From Ktedonobacteraceae bacterium (GTDB lineage Bacteria; Chloroflexota; Ktedonobacteria; Ktedonobacterales; Ktedonobacteraceae), in the NCBI GenBank assembly GCA_014896635.1, contig JADBKA010000228.1:1-7807 (forward strand): DNA of 7,807 nt, in the 5' to 3' direction. Below are positions 5,786-7,807 of this stretch, piece by piece. The notes under the pieces were generated by a model. The model was not told the origin of the DNA and did not search any database. It worked only from the letters and a program-made list of their open reading frames with translations. Positions within the stretch are counted from its first letter, which is position 1. Each line of letters starts with the position of its first letter. Both the position numbers and the translations under genes were made by a program.

Positions 5786-6445
5786 TCAGGATTCCTCGCT
5801 GGGGATTCTCTCCAGCCAGTTCCACATTGATTGTCCACCCTGGGGCGCTTCTCCCATTTCACGTCGTATGAGGCGGAAGGTCGAAGCGACCAGCCTGTCG
5901 AGTTCTTCAGGGGTGATGCCGCGCGGGTGCTCTTTGTCGGGGATGGGCAGGTGAGCATAGAGCAGGAATAAAGCTCCCGGCAGAGCCTGTTCGGCTACTA
6001 CTTTCATGTACTCAGCGTGCTGATCCGCTGGGATGCCGTTCAAGCAGCCCAGATCGAGCAACAGCGAGAATCGCTCCTCAGCAGGAGGAGGCGTCAGGCG
6101 GGTGATGTCTGCGACGAGGAAGCGGACGCTCCCGCCGGCGCGTGTAATCTCTTCTGCCTGTGCCTGGGCCTTGCGTGTAGCGATGTCGATAGCCACCTGG
6201 GCAAAGTCAATGCCGACCACCTGCCAGCCCTGCCTGGCGGCTGTCAGACTGTTTGTGCCGGTGCCACAGCCGATATCGAGCATGCGTCTGGTGCGTTCCG
6301 CTGGATAATGCTCCAGCACTTCCAGTAGTTCAGGTGGGCTGATTCCGGTATCCCAGGGTGTTTCTCCCAGGATATATCGCTCGTTGAACTGCTCGGCTCT
6401 GTCGTTCTTAGAAGAAAGCATATCTCTCTGTGCTTGTCGGGGCAT
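5786..6445 (-). CDS. Class I SAM methyltransferase, TPMT/TehB-like
   Basis: 219 residues from ATG 6445. An internal ATG at 6421 (residue 9) is an alternative, since neither start has a strong Shine-Dalgarno; AGAGAG precedes the inner one closely. The N-terminal NERYILGETPWDTGISPPEL (21-40) is the substrate-side signature seen in thiopurine/thiol S-methyltransferase-like proteins. Motif I is LDIGCGTGTN (56-65), the adenosyl-ribose acidic residue is Asp80 (VVGIDF), VADITRL (111-117) is the adenine-binding region, and LDLGCLNGIP (130-139) is the post-II strand. These are all of the expected SAM-fold elements. Members methylate S, Se, Te or halide acceptors; the acceptor here is unknown. The gene is monocistronic with its own promoter at 6515-6543. 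It converges on the formyltransferase gene across 98 bp with no clear terminator hairpin. Confidence 0.82.
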   Translation of the reverse strand: MPRQAQRDMLSSKNDRAEQFNERYILGETPWDTGISPPELLEVLEHYPAERTRRMLDIGCGTGTNSLTAARQGWQVVGIDFAQVAIDIATRKAQAQAEEITRAGGSVRFLVADITRLTPPPAEERFSLLLDLGCLNGIPADQHAEYMKVVAEQALPGALFLLYAHLPIPDKEHPRGITPEELDRLVASTFRLIRREMGEAPQGGQSMWNWLERIPSEES

Positions 6446-6514
6446 GCGCAGAAGCGAGTGCTCCCACGCTACGCACCCTTCCTTTGTCTGATTCCTTGCA
6501 TAGTTTGTGCATCC

Positions 6515-6543
6515 ATTATAGCACAGGAGTGGTGGCCTGGCAG
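6515..6543 (-). promoter_or_regulatory. Promoter of the methyltransferase gene
   Basis: On the minus strand CTGCCA (4/6 match to the -35 consensus, about 6543-6538) is followed by a 17-bp spacer and TATAAT (6520-6515), with the TGC extension at 6523-6521. The leader to the ATG at 6445 would be about 65 nt. This is the best-formed of the three TGCTATAAT promoters in the window. Confidence 0.6.
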
Positions 6544-6551
6544 AGAGGAGT

Positions 6552-6581
6552 TTGACTTCTTAGCCCAGACCGGTATAGAAT
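6552..6581 (+). promoter_or_regulatory. Promoter of the UXS-like gene
   Basis: TTGACT (6552-6557, 5/6 match to the -35 consensus) is followed either by TATAGA (6574-6579, 16-bp spacer) or by TAGAAT (6576-6581, 18-bp spacer). Transcription would start near 6587, leaving a leader of about 40 nt that contains a purine-rich AGAAAGAG just before the ATG at 6629 but no strong Shine-Dalgarno. It lies back to back with the methyltransferase promoter, whose -35 is only a few bases away. Confidence 0.55.
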
Positions 6582-6628
6582 GGCAGCGGACTTTTGCTTA
6601 AAAAAGGCATAGTCAGAAAGAGAAAGAG

Positions 6629-7630
6629 ATGAGGATACTTGTAACCGGGGGGGCGGGATTTGTCGGCTCTCACCTGTGTGATAGATTACTTGCTGAAGGA
6701 CACCAAGTCATTGTCCTGGATAGCCTGATCACGGGTTCGGGGGAAAACATTGCCCACCTGCACGGTCACCAGGCGTTCATGTTCATCGAGCACAACATTT
6801 CTAACCCTATCTACTTTGCAGAGAAGCTCGATGCAATTATCCATATGGCTTCACCTGCCAGTCCGAATCCCGATTCACCTTACGGCTATCCGCGCCTGCC
6901 CATCCAGACGCTCAAGGCTGGCGCGTTCGGCACGCATAACGCGCTCGGCATCGCGCGCGCCCACAAAGCAAAGTTTCTGCTAACCTCAACCTCGGAGGTC
7001 TACGGTGATCCGCTGGTACATCCTCAGAGCGAGGACTATGTGGGTAACGTCGATCCCATCGGGCCGCGCTCGATGTATGACGAGGCGAAACGCTTCGCCG
7101 AGGCGATGGTGATGGCCTATCATCGCGCGCACGGCCTCGACACGCGCATTGCCCGCATCTTCAATACCTACGGCCCGCGCATGCGCCTTGATGATGGGCG
7201 TGTTGTTCCCAATTTCATCACGCAGGCCCTGGCCGGCCATGCGCTGACCATTTATGGCAACGGGACGCAAACGCGCAGTTTCTGCTATATCGACGACTTG
7301 ATCGAGGGCCTGTATCGTCTGCTGCTGGCCGACCGGCCCGATATTCATTTGCCGGTCAACCTCGGTAATCCCGTTGAAACTACCATGCTCAAACTGGCTG
7401 AGCTGGTGAACCGGCTCACAGCGAACGACGCTGGCATCGTCTATCAACCAGCGGCGCGCATGCAGACGGACCCGGAGCGGCGCCGTCCCGATATTACTCG
7501 CGCCCGCACCTGGCTGAGCTGGGAACCACACGTCAGTCTTGAAGAGGGATTGCGCCACACTCTCGAAGATTTCAAACGGCGCCTCGCTGTCGAGAAGCAG
7601 CGGGAGACCAATGGCATCCGAGTGTTGTAA
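6629..7630 (+). CDS. UDP-glucuronate decarboxylase-like NAD-dependent SDR enzyme
   Basis: 333 residues, slightly longer than typical bacterial UXS proteins. Extended-SDR features: the NAD-binding loop GGAGFVGSH (7-15), Asp31 at the end of beta-2, MASPASP (73-79), [21 protein letters not shown] (119-139), the catalytic Tyr150-x3-Lys154 pair (YDEAK), [22 protein letters not shown] (176-197), and [12 protein letters not shown] (281-292). The HPQ.E.Y.G and DP.RRRPDI.A motifs point to UDP-glucuronate decarboxylase, which makes UDP-xylose for envelope polysaccharides in the cytoplasm, rather than to GalE or RmlB. The segment after ASPASP ([17 protein letters not shown]) is longer than the usual family loop there, so a related dehydratase activity is possible. 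It is monocistronic, with its own promoter upstream and a strong terminator downstream. Confidence 0.85.
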   Translation: MRILVTGGAGFVGSHLCDRLLAEGHQVIVLDSLITGSGENIAHLHGHQAFMFIEHNISNPIYFAEKLDAIIHMASPASPNPDSPYGYPRLPIQTLKAGAFGTHNALGIARAHKAKFLLTSTSEVYGDPLVHPQSEDYVGNVDPIGPRSMYDEAKRFAEAMVMAYHRAHGLDTRIARIFNTYGPRMRLDDGRVVPNFITQALAGHALTIYGNGTQTRSFCYIDDLIEGLYRLLLADRPDIHLPVNLGNPVETTMLKLAELVNRLTANDAGIVYQPAARMQTDPERRRPDITRARTWLSWEPHVSLEEGLRHTLEDFKRRLAVEKQRETNGIRVL

Positions 7631-7655
7631 ACGTGTAAGTCAGGATATAAAAAGC

Positions 7656-7717
7656 AAACCCGGAATTCGCGTGGAATAGTCATCTGTATGGCGTCGCCAC
7701 GCGAATTCCGGGTTTTT
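7656..7717 (+). terminator. Rho-independent terminator with a perfect 19-bp stem, probably bidirectional
   Basis: AAACCCGGAATTCGCGTGG (7656-7674) and its exact complement CCACGCGAATTCCGGGTTT (7697-7715) enclose a 22-nt loop. The right arm ends in a run of five T (7713-7717), and on the other strand the left arm is followed by GCTTTTTA. It begins 25 nt after the UXS-like stop. The loop contains TGGCGTCGCCA (7689-7699), a competing small hairpin that uses the first bases of the right arm. The stem is longer and the loop larger than in most terminators, so a mobile-element relic is a secondary possibility. Confidence 0.8.
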
Positions 7718-7776
7718 CATCTTTTCGCATTGCTGAAGAGAAGCGCCATCGGGTGATACTCCCTTGCGTTCAGATG

Positions 7777-7800
7777 GGCAAGATGCGCCAGCATCTTGCC
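7777..7800. repeat. REP-like palindrome
   Basis: GGCAAGATGC (7777-7786), loop GCCA, GCATCTTGCC (7791-7800): a perfect 10-bp stem with a 4-base loop, outside any gene I can support and with no T-run after it inside the window. The GGCAAGATGC core looks like the interspersed palindromic repeats found in many copies in some bacterial genomes. Copy number cannot be judged from this window, so the call is tentative. The remainder of 7718-7807 holds nothing else I can support. Confidence 0.45.
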
Positions 7801-7807
7801 AGTCCCG

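Noticed and set aside
5786..5788. TGA stop of the methyltransferase gene as a second selenocysteine codon (it is also followed by GCA).
   Set aside because: The continuation (A-G-F-S-H-L-H-S...) resembles no family tail, there is no Cys next to it, and I see no hairpin with a GU loop at the right distance.
6986..7558. 190-residue minus-strand frame antisense to the UXS-like gene.
   Set aside because: The plus strand encodes a clear SDR enzyme with all motifs; the antisense frame shows no family features.
1..7807. CRISPR array, tRNA or rRNA genes, intact insertion sequence.
   Set aside because: No regularly spaced direct repeats, no cloverleaf pattern, no rRNA-like stretch and no transposase frame were seen on either strand.

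Overview
The window reads like a GC-moderate to GC-rich chromosomal segment of a soil or thermophilic bacterium. I favour the Ktedonobacteria (Chloroflexota). The grounds are the combination of gene families and the recall that the 'CUAEP-tail' radical SAM family is known there. That placement is inference; nothing here is a phylogenetic marker.

Layout: (1) positions 1-524, minus strand, the 5' part of a membrane-anchored, DUF4352-like protein that runs off the left edge; (2) 621-1100, minus, a YbaK/EbsC aminoacyl-tRNA deacylase-like protein; (3) 1201-2866, plus, a visibly more AT-rich two-gene module: an XRE-type helix-turn-helix protein overlapped by 86 nt by a 404-residue protein with a divergent C-terminal Nudix-like domain; (4) 2893-4640, minus, a translationally coupled pair: a YggX-type Fe(2+)-trafficking protein and a radical SAM enzyme; (5) 4722-5687, plus and divergent from that pair, a methionyl-tRNA formyltransferase-like protein; (6) 5786-6445, minus, a TPMT-like SAM methyltransferase; (7) 6629-7630, plus, a UDP-glucuronate decarboxylase-like SDR enzyme with a strong hairpin terminator, then a REP-like palindrome at the right edge.

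The main result concerns the radical SAM gene. An ordinary gene caller stops it at a TGA at 2928-2926 (minus strand), after ...SESWFC. Read through as selenocysteine, the frame continues as U-A-E-P-C-G-D-Q-L-V-S to a TAG at 2895-2893, which creates the C-terminal motif CUAEP. Immediately 3' of the UGA is a hairpin whose apical loop contains GU about 20-23 nt downstream, the geometry expected of a bacterial SECIS element. The gene is therefore most likely a selenoprotein of 474 residues whose tail is lost in standard annotation.

The yggX-like and radical SAM genes share an ATGA start/stop overlap, so an iron-handling protein is co-translated with an Fe-S radical enzyme. Three minus-strand genes share a TGCTATAAT extended -10 element. 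Two divergent gene pairs have a near-symmetric TATTATA core placed so that it could serve as the -10 element in both directions.
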